Assembly (NCBI GenBank): GCA_021773015.1
Contig: JAJFKW010000002.1
Location: forward strand, 1-64,000
From: Woeseia sp.
GTDB lineage: Bacteria; Pseudomonadota; Gammaproteobacteria; Steroidobacterales; Woeseiaceae
Reading direction: 5' to 3'
DNA: 64,000 nucleotides
Below, piece after piece: positions 19,695 to 28,160 of this stretch (positions within the stretch are counted from its first letter, which is position 1; every line of letters begins with the position of its first letter). The notes beneath the pieces were generated by a model, which did not search any database, was not told the origin of the DNA, and saw only the letters and a program-made list of their open reading frames with translations. Both the position numbers and the translations under genes were made by a program.

Positions 19695-21188
19695 ATGGCA
19701 AACACATACAGACCAAGCGAGTCCGTTGCATCTCGGCTGGCAAAGCCGCAGCCGCTATTGGTCGACGGTATTTTTCGCCATGCCGGGGATTCTGCTACAA
19801 GTGATGTGTTCGATCCTTCCTCCGGAAATGTCATAACGACAGCCGCTTCGGCGACCGAAGCGGACACGCTCGAAGCAATTGCGGCTGCCCGTCGCACATT
19901 CGACGCTGGCGACTGGACCGGTTTAACGCCAGCACAGCGCGGCAAAATTCTCTGGCGAGTCGGCGATCTGATCGAAGACAATGCAGACGAAATCGCAGAA
20001 CTGGAAATGTTAGATGCCGGTAAATCCTTCGCGTCGGCACGACAAGGTGAAATTCCATTTGCGGCGGATTGTTTTCGCTATTACGCGGGTTGGTGCACCA
20101 AGATTGAGGGGGCAACGAAGGACCTTTCGATAGTGCCCGACCAGGATTTTCATATCTACACGCGACGCGAGCCTGTCGGCGTCGCGGCACTGATCGTGCC
20201 TTGGAATGGTCCGTTGGTGCAGGCGTCTTGGAAACTCGCACCCGCCCTTGCCGCGGGTTGTAGCTGTATTTTGAAACCGGCTAGCCAAACGCCGCTGTCT
20301 GCAATACGCCTAGGCGAGCTTTGCATCGAAGCCGGGGTGCCGAAAGGCGTTGTGAATATCGTGCTGGGCGGTGGCGCATCGGTGGGAAACTTGTTGGCGC
20401 GACACGATGATGTCGACAAACTCTCGTTCACGGGATCGACGCAAACGGGTCGCAGTATCATCGATGCGGCCAAGGGCAACCTGAAGAAGTTAACGTTGGA
20501 GCTTGGCGGTAAATCTCCTGTCATCGTTTTCGCGGACGCCGATATCGATGCTGCTATCGAGGGTGCGGCGCAGGCGATTTTTTCGAATGCGGGTCAAGTT
20601 TGCGTCGCGGGTTCCAGGCTGTATGTAGAGGCTGCGGTCTACGAAAAAGTTGTCAGTGGCGTCGCGGCAATCGCCAGCAAGATGAACGTAGGCGCGGCAA
20701 CAGAAGAAGGTCACGATATGGGGCCGTTAATTTCCAGTGAACACCTGGACTCGGTTTGCAAGCTCATCGACGCGGGAAAGCAAGAAGGCGCGAGAATCGT
20801 CGCCGGCGGAGAAAAAACGGGATCGTCGAATGGCTACTTTCTGCAGCCAACTGTTTTTGCCGATACTGATCATACGATGCAGATCGTTCGCGAGGAGATA
20901 TTCGGGCCCGTTTTGGTCGCAATGAAGTTTGCCGGGGATGCCGATATTTCCGCGTTAGCCAATGATAGCGATTTCGGGCTCGCAGCCAGCATTTGGACTC
21001 GCGATGTCGGCAAAGCACATCGTACGGCAGCCGCGATTCGCGCAGGTCTCGTGTGGGTGAATTGCCACGGCATTCCGGATATGGCGATCCCGTTCGGTGG
21101 TTACAAACAGTCCGGTTGGGGCAGAGAGAATGGGCAGGAAGCGTTACTGCAATATACGGAGTTGAAATCGGTGGTCGTAAAACTATGA
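19695..21188 (+). CDS. NAD(P)-dependent aldehyde dehydrogenase
   Basis: A 497-residue aldehyde dehydrogenase. It has PWNGPL near the cofactor pocket, FTGSTQTG for the nicotinamide loop, the general base Glu269 in LELGGKSP, the nucleophile Cys303 in NAGQVCVAGSR, and the C-terminal PFGGYKQSG. It would oxidise the aldehyde made by the TPP decarboxylase to an acid. ATG 19695 is preferred over the in-frame TTG 19692; AGGA lies eight bases upstream. The stop overlaps the next start (ATGA). Confidence 0.92.
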   Translation: MANTYRPSESVASRLAKPQPLLVDGIFRHAGDSATSDVFDPSSGNVITTAASATEADTLEAIAAARRTFDAGDWTGLTPAQRGKILWRVGDLIEDNADEIAELEMLDAGKSFASARQGEIPFAADCFRYYAGWCTKIEGATKDLSIVPDQDFHIYTRREPVGVAALIVPWNGPLVQASWKLAPALAAGCSCILKPASQTPLSAIRLGELCIEAGVPKGVVNIVLGGGASVGNLLARHDDVDKLSFTGSTQTGRSIIDAAKGNLKKLTLELGGKSPVIVFADADIDAAIEGAAQAIFSNAGQVCVAGSRLYVEAAVYEKVVSGVAAIASKMNVGAATEEGHDMGPLISSEHLDSVCKLIDAGKQEGARIVAGGEKTGSSNGYFLQPTVFADTDHTMQIVREEIFGPVLVAMKFAGDADISALANDSDFGLAASIWTRDVGKAHRTAAAIRAGLVWVNCHGIPDMAIPFGGYKQSGWGRENGQEALLQYTELKSVVVKL

Positions 21189-22429
21189 ACAGAAAACGCA
21201 GGCTCAATCAAACGATTCAATTCCTGATTTTTATCACTCTGCTGGCCTGGCTCGCGTCGACCGCTCACGCGCAACGCGAAGATGTCACATTTTTGGTGAT
21301 CGGTAAGCATGCGAACTTCGCGCAGCAAGCAGATGGCGAGCTACAGCCGGTCGATTATTCGTTTTTCTCTGAAATTTTCTTTACCGATAATGGCGACGCA
21401 GAGAATGCGTTCTTGAGCATGCCAACCGGAGAACGTCTTAAATTTCGCGACCAGCGCGTGGCGCCAGCACCGGACACGGATAATTTGCTGCTGATTTCTG
21501 GTGCAAAGCGATTCGTAAGCTACGAGGAGTTGCTGTCGTGGTATCCGGATGGTGCTTACAACATCACATTCGACTCACCCAGCGGATCGGTAGACAGTGG
21601 CGCGTTGAGTTTTCCGCAGAACGGGTTGCCAAATGCACCTCTTATCACTTTACGGCAAGCCGGCAAGATGCTGTGCGGCATCGTTGATCCCGCTAAAGAC
21701 GTACAGGTGTCCTGGAGCGAATTCGAACAAGGGAGTGCCGACCAAAACGGCATACTAGACGACTTAATTTTCGTAATTTTGGAGGACGCGTCTGGCGAGC
21801 GCGTCTCACACAGTGGCAGGCCGTTCGAAGGCAAGCCGTTTCTCACGTATGCCGATAAAAAACACGACATAGCGGCTGCCGCTATGAGTGACGGGCAGGA
21901 ATATACACTGAGTGTTGAGCACGCAATTCTCACCGACACCAAAAGATTGGATGGTGTTCCTGCGATGACGACGTACGCGGTTACATCAAAACTCAAATTC
22001 GAAACACGTACGGATTCGAACACCAATTGCGGCACACGCGAAGATTCGAAAGGCACCAGTATGAGCCCCAGCACCGATGCACAAGTTGTTATGTTCTATT
22101 ACAAAGATTTGGCCGACGTCGATCGTTTCTATGGCGAGGCGCTTGGCCTGAACAAAACACTGGACGACGACTGGGTAAAATTCTATGCGACAAGCCCGAC
22201 GAGTACGGTCGGATTGGTGAAGGAGAGTGAGGGTGCCTGGCACGATGTTCGAGAGAAAAATTCAGTAATGTTGAGCATCGTTACAGCCGAGGTAGACGCT
22301 TGGTATAACAAACTAAAGAGAGATAAATCAATCGTATTCCTCAAGGAAATAGGAGACGGCGGTCCAATTCGTAGTTTCCTGATCGAAGATCCCGGCGGTT
22401 ACACCGTCGAATTCTTTCAGTGGCTGTGA
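21185..22429 (+). CDS. Exported protein with C-terminal VOC domain
   Basis: A 414-residue protein starting at ATG 21185, which overlaps the aldehyde dehydrogenase stop. A signal peptide covers residues 1-29 (ending THA-Q). Residues 30-295 form an unrecognised domain with several aromatic and Asp/Gly-rich stretches. Residues 297-414 form a vicinal oxygen chelate domain (VVMFYYKDLADVDRFYGEAL to EDPGGYTVEFFQWL). VOC enzymes are normally cytoplasmic, so an exported one fused to a novel domain is unusual. It closes the catabolic operon and may bind or convert the substrate in the periplasm. The track-length upstream frame overlaps the dehydrogenase and is not used. Confidence 0.75.
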   Translation: MNRKRRLNQTIQFLIFITLLAWLASTAHAQREDVTFLVIGKHANFAQQADGELQPVDYSFFSEIFFTDNGDAENAFLSMPTGERLKFRDQRVAPAPDTDNLLLISGAKRFVSYEELLSWYPDGAYNITFDSPSGSVDSGALSFPQNGLPNAPLITLRQAGKMLCGIVDPAKDVQVSWSEFEQGSADQNGILDDLIFVILEDASGERVSHSGRPFEGKPFLTYADKKHDIAAAAMSDGQEYTLSVEHAILTDTKRLDGVPAMTTYAVTSKLKFETRTDSNTNCGTREDSKGTSMSPSTDAQVVMFYYKDLADVDRFYGEALGLNKTLDDDWVKFYATSPTSTVGLVKESEGAWHDVREKNSVMLSIVTAEVDAWYNKLKRDKSIVFLKEIGDGGPIRSFLIEDPGGYTVEFFQWL

Positions 22430-22506
22430 GGTTGCGATAACGCAAGACAGATTTAGTGGGCGCAAATAATTCCAATAACAAGCTTGTTGACTAAAGATTG
22501 AGACAT

Positions 22507-23001
22507 ATGGCGGATAAAAATCTTTTTGAAGCAGCAGCCAACGAACTGCCGACCGAAGATTACCGGATGCGAGCCTGGCTTGCGCTGGTTGGCTGTTTTA
22601 CCAATATTGAGCGGTTGCTGCGACGAAGATTCAGCAAGGCCTTCAGGGCAGGGCTGCCGCGCTACGATACGTTGACTGCGCTTGGGCAGAACCCGGACGG
22701 ACTTACCATGAGTGAGTTGGCCTCGATGTTGATGGTGTCGAAAGGCAATATCACCGGTGTGGTCCGCCGGCTGCAAGAAAAGCGTTGCGTACGTCAGGTT
22801 AAGTCGCGAAAAGACGGTCGCGTGCAAGTGGTGACCCTAACGCGCAAGGGAAAAGAGCTTTGGCAGCAAATGCACCAGGAATATCGTGACGTGGTAGGCG
22901 AGGTGTTGCTCGGCTTGACGAAATCCGAATCGAGTTCGCTGACCAAAAGTTTGCTAACTGTACAAGAGAAAATTGAGATGGCTGGGCAACCCAAAGGGTG
23001 A
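22507..23001 (+). CDS. MarR family transcriptional regulator
   Basis: A 164-residue winged-helix regulator. The recognition region is LTMSELASMLMVSKGNITGVVRRL, followed by the wing KSRKDGRVQVVTLTRKG and the C-terminal dimerisation helices. MarR proteins usually repress and are released by phenolic or carboxylate ligands. The gene lies between the catabolic operon and a TonB receptor, and identical palindromes occur ahead of both, which makes it the natural candidate to bind them. The start is ATG 22507; a TTG three codons upstream is possible. Confidence 0.88.
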   Translation: MADKNLFEAAANELPTEDYRMRAWLALVGCFTNIERLLRRRFSKAFRAGLPRYDTLTALGQNPDGLTMSELASMLMVSKGNITGVVRRLQEKRCVRQVKSRKDGRVQVVTLTRKGKELWQQMHQEYRDVVGEVLLGLTKSESSSLTKSLLTVQEKIEMAGQPKG

Positions 23002-23123
23002 ATTTGGGTGGCCGTCGCATTATCGGCACCACGCCTGTTTTACAGGAAGCACATGATAATTAAGAAGATTTTTACTGCCTGGAACATTGGAACGAATGTT
23101 CTGTAACGTTTCGCAAAGAACAA

Positions 23124-23151
23124 TTGACGCATATATTGTTTATATATAAAC
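23124..23151 (+). promoter_or_regulatory. TonB receptor promoter with overlapping operator
   Basis: A -35-like TTGACG at 23124 is followed after 15 bases by TATAAA. The perfect palindrome GTTTATATATAAAC (23138-23151) covers the -10 region. A repressor bound here would block RNA polymerase. The site lies 31 bases before the ATG. Confidence 0.6.
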
Positions 23152-23182
23152 TAAAACAGTCAGAAAACTCTGGGGGAAGGAA

Positions 23183-25621
23183 ATGAAACGAATACTCATT
23201 GCTGCAATTGCCTTGGCTACGATGGCTTCAACGCCGTTGCTCGCGCAGGAATTGGAAGAAATTATTGTAACGGCACAGCGTCGTGAACAAAGTCTACAAG
23301 ACGTCCCTGTTGCCGTTACCGCATTTAGCGGTCAAGCAATCGAACGTCAAAATATCAAAAGTGCAACGGATTACCTGATGCTGACGCCAAACGTTAGCTA
23401 TACGGAAGACGGGCAATTTGGTAAGCGAAGTGCGGGTATCGCAGTTCGCGGCGTCAATAACCTGGTGTCCGGCGAGAATGCCGCGGTTCCTTCCATTGGC
23501 GTTTATCTCGATGAATTTAGTGTTGCATCGGTTCCCAATCAATTTGCGAATCCGCAATTGCCGGATATGCAGCGAATTGAAGTGCTGCGTGGTCCACAGG
23601 GTACGTTCTTCGGACGCAATGCAGTGGGCGGCGCGCTGAACCTAACCAGCAGAAATCCTACGGATGAATTGTCAGGCAAGATAACTGTTGGCGCAGAAAC
23701 CTATGATGATGCGGGTGACCAGTTCAGCATTACAGGCGTGCTAAACGCGCCAGCTTCGGATGTTTTCAAATTTCGCGGTGTCGTGCACTACGAAGATAAC
23801 AGTGGCCAAGTTGAAAATATTTGTGCTGAAGGTGCCACCGCTGCAACCTGTCCGGTGGCGTTCGCCAACGGCTTTACGCCCAACGGCGCCGCAGACAGCG
23901 GGCACGAATACATCAGTGTGCGTTTGAAAGGACTTTGGGACATATCTGACGATACGACTTTGTTGACAACGGTTGTGTACGGCAAGGAAGAGCAAGGCCA
24001 TGACGAAAACGTACCGTCCGGTATTACAGATCTTGACACTGTTGATACGTTGGGAATTTCAGGCCCCATCGATCCAGGTACAGGGTTCTGGCCAAACAAT
24101 CGCAATCAAGTAAGTCATGATCTTCCGGAACGCAACGATACCGACACCATCATTGGTATCGTCAATCTGACGCATTCGTTTAGCGATAGTCTTACCTTGA
24201 AATGGATTACCGGCGTCATCGATTCGGAGTTTGAAAGATTGTTCGAACAAGACTTGATCGGCGGTCTGGATGCATTGGGGCGCTCTAACACTTATTCGGG
24301 TACGTCGGCGAGCACGGAACTTCGGCTTGAGAGTAGCAGTGACAGTCTCGATTGGATTGCGGGCGTCATGATTTCAAACGACGATCAAGATCAAGAAAAC
24401 AAAGTCTTCGTATCCAGCTCACCGACGGATTCCATTGGTGGCGTCGGCTTCCTGCCGCCATTTCCGGAAGGTCTCGGGCTTGCTTTCAACACCAAGAGTT
24501 TTGAAATTGAGGGTATCGCAGTCTTCGGAGATCTGACATTTCATGTCAACGATCAGCTCGATCTAATTGTTGGCGGCCGTTATAGCCATGACGAGGTAAC
24601 AACAGATTTGCAGGGCTTCGGTACAGCGCCGACTTGTGTATGCCCTAATGGCCCAGGCGACGCGGAGTTTTTCCCAAGCTTTGTGAATGTTCCGAGAACT
24701 GCCGCCAGCGGCAAAGAGTCTTTCGATGACATTTCGCCACGCTTGGGTTTCCGTTATCAAGTCAACGATGATGTGGGTATCTACGGTATGGCTTCGAAGG
24801 GCTACAAGGCGGGCGGAACAAGTACAGGCAACTTCAATGCGGATCCGATTGAGATAGCCTACGGCGACGAAACGCTGTTGAATTATGAATTTGGTGTCAA
24901 GTCAGAGTTGATGGATAATCGATTGCGCATCAACGCGGCCGTTTTTCACCTGATTTGGGATGACATGCAATTCGAATCGTTCAGGTTTCTCATTCCGGGT
25001 GATCTGACATCAAATTTTGAACAAACTATCAACATTGCGGAAGCGACCGCGACGGGGGCAGAGGTTGAATTTCAGGCGGTGCTGACGGATAACTTTATTT
25101 TGAGCGGCGCCATTGGTGTTTTGGATACAGAGATCGATGACCCACAGTTGATCGAAATTACGGGCGGCTTCAACGTGTCGCTTGACGGTTTGGATATTCC
25201 GAAAGCGCCCGATCTATCTTGGAATCTGGCGGGCGAATATCATTGGCCAGCGGGCGACAACGATGCCTGGATACGAATTGAGTTCGTGCATCGCGATGGC
25301 CAATACTCTGACATCGAAGGGCTGACTAATTTGCAGACGCGTGAACGATTGCCGAATACGATAGACCCAAATGTACCGGATTCCGGTTTGGAGCGCCCTG
25401 TCGGACCGAATGAGTTTCCGTTCCTAAGCCCGGATTTTGACGTCGTCAATCTTCGCGGTGGCTGGGAAGCCGACAAATGGGGCTTCCAGGTTTATGTTCA
25501 GAATCTGGCGGATGAGGAATATTACACCGGTACGCAAGAGAACTTTGGTGCGAGTGGTATTCGCCTACGGCCGCACCCGAGAATCATCGGTGCAAACGTA
25601 AATTTCAACTTCGGCGAATAA
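23183..25621 (+). CDS. TonB-dependent outer membrane receptor
   Basis: An 812-residue receptor. A signal peptide covers about residues 1-21. The TonB box region is EEIIVTAQRREQSLQDVPVA. The plug domain (about 40-160) includes VEVLRGPQGT-like IEVLRGPQGTFFGRNAVGGA. The barrel ends in an aromatic-rich strand with terminal VNFNFGE. The sequence style is that of the large receptor family found next to catabolic genes for aromatics, lignin fragments or terpenoids, not siderophore loci. A strong GGGGGAAGGA precedes the ATG, and a terminator follows. It probably imports the substrate of the upstream operon across the outer membrane. Confidence 0.93.
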   Translation: MKRILIAAIALATMASTPLLAQELEEIIVTAQRREQSLQDVPVAVTAFSGQAIERQNIKSATDYLMLTPNVSYTEDGQFGKRSAGIAVRGVNNLVSGENAAVPSIGVYLDEFSVASVPNQFANPQLPDMQRIEVLRGPQGTFFGRNAVGGALNLTSRNPTDELSGKITVGAETYDDAGDQFSITGVLNAPASDVFKFRGVVHYEDNSGQVENICAEGATAATCPVAFANGFTPNGAADSGHEYISVRLKGLWDISDDTTLLTTVVYGKEEQGHDENVPSGITDLDTVDTLGISGPIDPGTGFWPNNRNQVSHDLPERNDTDTIIGIVNLTHSFSDSLTLKWITGVIDSEFERLFEQDLIGGLDALGRSNTYSGTSASTELRLESSSDSLDWIAGVMISNDDQDQENKVFVSSSPTDSIGGVGFLPPFPEGLGLAFNTKSFEIEGIAVFGDLTFHVNDQLDLIVGGRYSHDEVTTDLQGFGTAPTCVCPNGPGDAEFFPSFVNVPRTAASGKESFDDISPRLGFRYQVNDDVGIYGMASKGYKAGGTSTGNFNADPIEIAYGDETLLNYEFGVKSELMDNRLRINAAVFHLIWDDMQFESFRFLIPGDLTSNFEQTINIAEATATGAEVEFQAVLTDNFILSGAIGVLDTEIDDPQLIEITGGFNVSLDGLDIPKAPDLSWNLAGEYHWPAGDNDAWIRIEFVHRDGQYSDIEGLTNLQTRERLPNTIDPNVPDSGLERPVGPNEFPFLSPDFDVVNLRGGWEADKWGFQVYVQNLADEEYYTGTQENFGASGIRLRPHPRIIGANVNFNFGE

Positions 25622-25636
25622 GTCTAGCTAAGAACG

Positions 25637-25668
25637 AAAACGCCGCCAGAAATGGCGGCGTTTTTTTG
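25637..25668 (+). terminator. Rho-independent terminator after the TonB receptor gene
   Basis: CGCCGCCA and TGGCGGCG form a perfect 8-bp stem with a GAAA loop (25641-25660), followed by seven T residues. Confidence 0.92.
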
Positions 25669-25700
25669 TTCTGCGTTAATTCTCATCATCGACACGTATT

Positions 25701-25730
25701 CGTAGGAGCGGCTTTCAGCCGCGATTACGC
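25701..25730. repeat. REP-like intergenic hairpin, copy 1
   Basis: CGTAGGAGCGGCTTTCAGCC followed by GCGATTACGC. The six-base arms GCGGCT and AGCCGC can pair. The core CGTAGGAGCGG recurs at 50460 and 53902, always between genes. Confidence 0.7.
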
Positions 25731-25760
25731 CATCGGTTCAAAACATCAGTTTGTATCAGA

Positions 25761-26117
25761 CTACTCGATCCAAAACTCCCGTTCCTGGTCTTTCCAAAAC
25801 TCGACCTTCATGCGATGGTGAATAAACACACCCTTGTAGTAGGGGTCGTTTTCTTTGTACTCCTTATACGGTCCTTCGTAATCCTTGCGGCGGGTTTTGT
25901 ACGCCTCATAGGCCGCGAGATTCTCGTATTCCCACATGATCAAATGCCGCCCAGACTCTTCTCCGGCGACGTATTTGTTGAAGTACCGCAAGCTCTTCCA
26001 CTCTTTAAACAGGTCGCGATGGTCGTGTACCCATTTGATCCAGCGCCGCAATTCTTCGTCGTGCTCTTTTTGCTTGCCCTCGGCAACCAACCAAGTTTCA
26101 ACTTCAAATACAGACAT
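25761..26117 (-). CDS. NIPSNAP/dimeric alpha-beta barrel-like protein
   Basis: A 118-residue soluble protein, very rich in charged and aromatic residues. Its pattern FEVETWLVAEGKQKEHDEEL, then LIMWEYENLAAYEAY, is that of small dimeric ferredoxin-like (NIPSNAP or antibiotic monooxygenase-like) proteins. Its ATG shares one base with the stop of the preceding Tat-signal gene (TAATG), so the two are coupled. GGGGGAC precedes the start. Function unknown; it has no signal peptide of its own. Confidence 0.65.
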   Translation of the reverse strand: MSVFEVETWLVAEGKQKEHDEELRRWIKWVHDHRDLFKEWKSLRYFNKYVAGEESGRHLIMWEYENLAAYEAYKTRRKDYEGPYKEYKENDPYYKGVFIHHRMKVEFWKDQEREFWIE

Positions 26118-26374
26118 TATAACGTCCCCCTATCATTCGCCGGTTTCGATAGCTCGCCCGCATGACGTATTAATCGTTCCGCTTCCGAGTCGATACCCAC
26201 TTTACCGCTGCCATTACCACTATCAATTGGCGCGGTTCGCACTTCTGCTTGAGCGCCAATCGCAACAGCAGTCGTACCGGCAACAGTCGCCTGTAGAAAT
26301 CGACGTCGCGTTTGCATGTTTTGCGGCGAGTCATTTGCGGCATCGATGTCCGAGTTCATAGTTCGCTTATTCAT
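26117..26374 (-). CDS. Small Tat-signal protein
   Basis: An 85-residue protein whose residues 20-43 form a twin-arginine signal (TRRRFLQATVAG, then a hydrophobic stretch ending GAQA). Only about 40 residues would remain after cleavage, with SEAERLIRHAGELSKP as the only structured-looking part. A later ATG (codon 6) is an alternative start. Short Tat-signal proteins of this size often accompany redox enzymes or are small subunits, but no redox enzyme is next to it here. Coupled by TAATG to the next gene. Confidence 0.6.
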   Translation of the reverse strand: MNKRTMNSDIDAANDSPQNMQTRRRFLQATVAGTTAVAIGAQAEVRTAPIDSGNGSGKVGIDSEAERLIRHAGELSKPANDRGTL

Positions 26375-26522
26375 GAAATCTATTCCATTACAAAGACATT
26401 GCCGATTTTATCATTCGCCGCTACATCAACCAACAATCGGGCGAGTGAATCGCAAAGAATGTGCTGGCAAGTGGACGCTATGAAATTTACACTGCGATAA
26501 ACGAACTTGTGGTTGAATTGTT

Positions 26523-26978
26523 ATGCGCTTTTCGGAAGTACTGCTGCGCCTCGGTTGTGCGCTCGTCGCCTGGATGGTGATTTATGCTTACTTCGTTTGG
26601 CTTGCTGCGCTGCGATCCATCGGTTGTGGTCCGGATAATGATGAAATGCACCTTCTGCTGCTTGGTATGGCACCGTTCGCTGTCGCTTGTGCAGTCATGC
26701 TCCGGCTAACCAGGCCCTATCGTGAAATCCACCAGATCCTGCGGTGGTTGAGTGTGCCAATCGCACTGCTGTTTCCACTCGCTTTACAAACCACTTGGAA
26801 GGTATTTTCTACGGTCAATATTGGCGGCGGCGGGATCTGCGGCGACAGCCGGTCGACGTCCTGGGAGGCCTGGTGGGCCCCGCTGCAACTTGCCGCGCTC
26901 GCGATCAGCGCCTGGTTGATCGTGAGAGTCTGGAGGTCAGTTGCCAGCGACCGCAGCGCATCAGCAAACGGCGCGTAA
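26523..26978 (+). CDS. Hypothetical membrane protein, 151 residues
   Basis: Four predicted membrane helices at about residues 8-30, 44-62, 74-92 and 116-136, with a glycine/cysteine-bearing loop NIGGGGICGDSRS between helices 3 and 4. No family recognised. It stands alone, divergent from the Tat-signal gene. Confidence 0.6.
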   Translation: MRFSEVLLRLGCALVAWMVIYAYFVWLAALRSIGCGPDNDEMHLLLLGMAPFAVACAVMLRLTRPYREIHQILRWLSVPIALLFPLALQTTWKVFSTVNIGGGGICGDSRSTSWEAWWAPLQLAALAISAWLIVRVWRSVASDRSASANGA

Positions 26979-27129
26979 GACAACGCTGGAGTCGCGCCAT
27001 CGTTTGTCATGATGTGCCATAGGTGGTAAAAACGTTTACAGCTAAACTAGCTGCATATTGGGGTTCGCAAAATCAACTAAAAAATCGCGAACAAACAACA
27101 AAAAGTACTATTGAAATTGGGGAAATGAA

Positions 27130-27540
27130 ATGTCCATGATGTCGGAATTTAAAGATTTCGCGATGCGCGGAAATGTGGTCGATATGGCTGTCGGTATTGT
27201 TATTGGTGGTGCATTTGGCAAAATCGTATCGTCGTTTGTTGCCGATGTACTGATGCCACCGATCGGAATTCTACTGGGTGGAGTCGACTTCTCTGATTTG
27301 TCGGTGACGCTAAAAGCGGCAGTGGAGGGTGCGGATGCCGTGCTATTGAAATACGGAGCTTTCATCCAAACTGTTGTTGACTTTCTGATTATTGCTTTTG
27401 CGATTTTCCTTGTCGTCAAAGCAATGAATTCTGTCACGGCCAAGGAAGAAGAAGCGCCCGCACCTGCAGCACCGCCAGAGCCAAGCAAAGAAGAAGTGTT
27501 GTTAACGGAGATTCGTGACGCGCTGCGATCTGGTAATTAG
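27130..27540 (+). CDS. mscL: Large-conductance mechanosensitive channel MscL
   Basis: A 136-residue inner-membrane channel that opens under membrane tension to release solutes on osmotic downshock. The N-terminal helix is [22 protein letters not shown]1 is [20 protein letters not shown] with the pore-lining glycines, TM2 lies around 75-98, and a C-terminal bundle follows a proline/alanine linker. The length matches the family. GGGGAAATGAA precedes the ATG; an out-of-frame ATG five bases upstream is not used. A strong terminator follows. Confidence 0.97.
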   Translation: MSMMSEFKDFAMRGNVVDMAVGIVIGGAFGKIVSSFVADVLMPPIGILLGGVDFSDLSVTLKAAVEGADAVLLKYGAFIQTVVDFLIIAFAIFLVVKAMNSVTAKEEEAPAPAAPPEPSKEEVLLTEIRDALRSGN

Positions 27541-27565
27541 TTCGTAATCACATCGAGCGAAGCAA

Positions 27566-27608
27566 CAAAAAAGCCCGGCTGGAGCAAGCTCCAGCCGGGC
27601 TTTTCTTT
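27566..27608 (+). terminator. Strong terminator between mscL and the DUF937 gene
   Basis: A perfect 13-bp stem (AGCCCGGCTGGAG with CTCCAGCCGGGCT, 27572-27601) closes a four-base loop. A-rich sequence precedes it and T-rich sequence follows, so it can stop transcription from both converging genes. Confidence 0.93.
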
Positions 27609-27623
27609 TTGCGGGTTTTTTTC

Positions 27624-28142
27624 TTAGAAAAATTTCTTGGCAAGGCTCATGACATCATCCAGACCGAAGTCGCCGTCGCCACCACCCATTAGTCCACCAA
27701 GTAGGCCCGGTAGGCCGCTGGATTCGGTGCTGCTCTTTTTGCCAACAGCGCCCATTGCAAGGCCCGCAATCATCGGCAATGCCTTTTTGATTAGACTAGC
27801 GTCAATTCCCGTTTTCTCAGCGGCCTGAGCCGCGACATTTCGACTTACATCTTTGCTGCCGAACAAATGGCCAAGAATATTGTTGCCATCGGTTCGAGCT
27901 TCTGTCGCCGACATCAAATCTGGGTTGTCGAGATATTTTTGATGTCCACCGCCGGTCAGCGCTTTCTGCAACGCAGCCAGGCCTCCGCTCGATTCCGTTT
28001 GTTTCTGCATGCCTTTCATCAATGCCGGCGCCAGCGCACTAACCAAGTTGCCAGTATCAGAACCGCTAAGCCCCAAATTGCCGGCAAGGCTTGCCAAGCT
28101 CTTTTGTCCGCCCGATTGATCGAGCAAATCCATTAAATTCAT
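27624..28142 (-). CDS. DUF937 domain protein
   Basis: A 172-residue soluble protein, rich in Gly, Ala, Leu and Ser. It starts NLMDLLDQSGGQKSLASLAG and carries the repeated helical pattern of DUF937 through about residue 130, then a glycine-rich stretch and a short helix DDVMSLAKKFF. Family function is unsettled. It is the last gene of a minus-strand run of small stress-type genes, 18 bases after kbp. Confidence 0.82.
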   Translation of the reverse strand: MNLMDLLDQSGGQKSLASLAGNLGLSGSDTGNLVSALAPALMKGMQKQTESSGGLAALQKALTGGGHQKYLDNPDLMSATEARTDGNNILGHLFGSKDVSRNVAAQAAEKTGIDASLIKKALPMIAGLAMGAVGKKSSTESSGLPGLLGGLMGGGDGDFGLDDVMSLAKKFF

Positions 28143-28160
28143 TTTATTGCCTCAAGTTGT

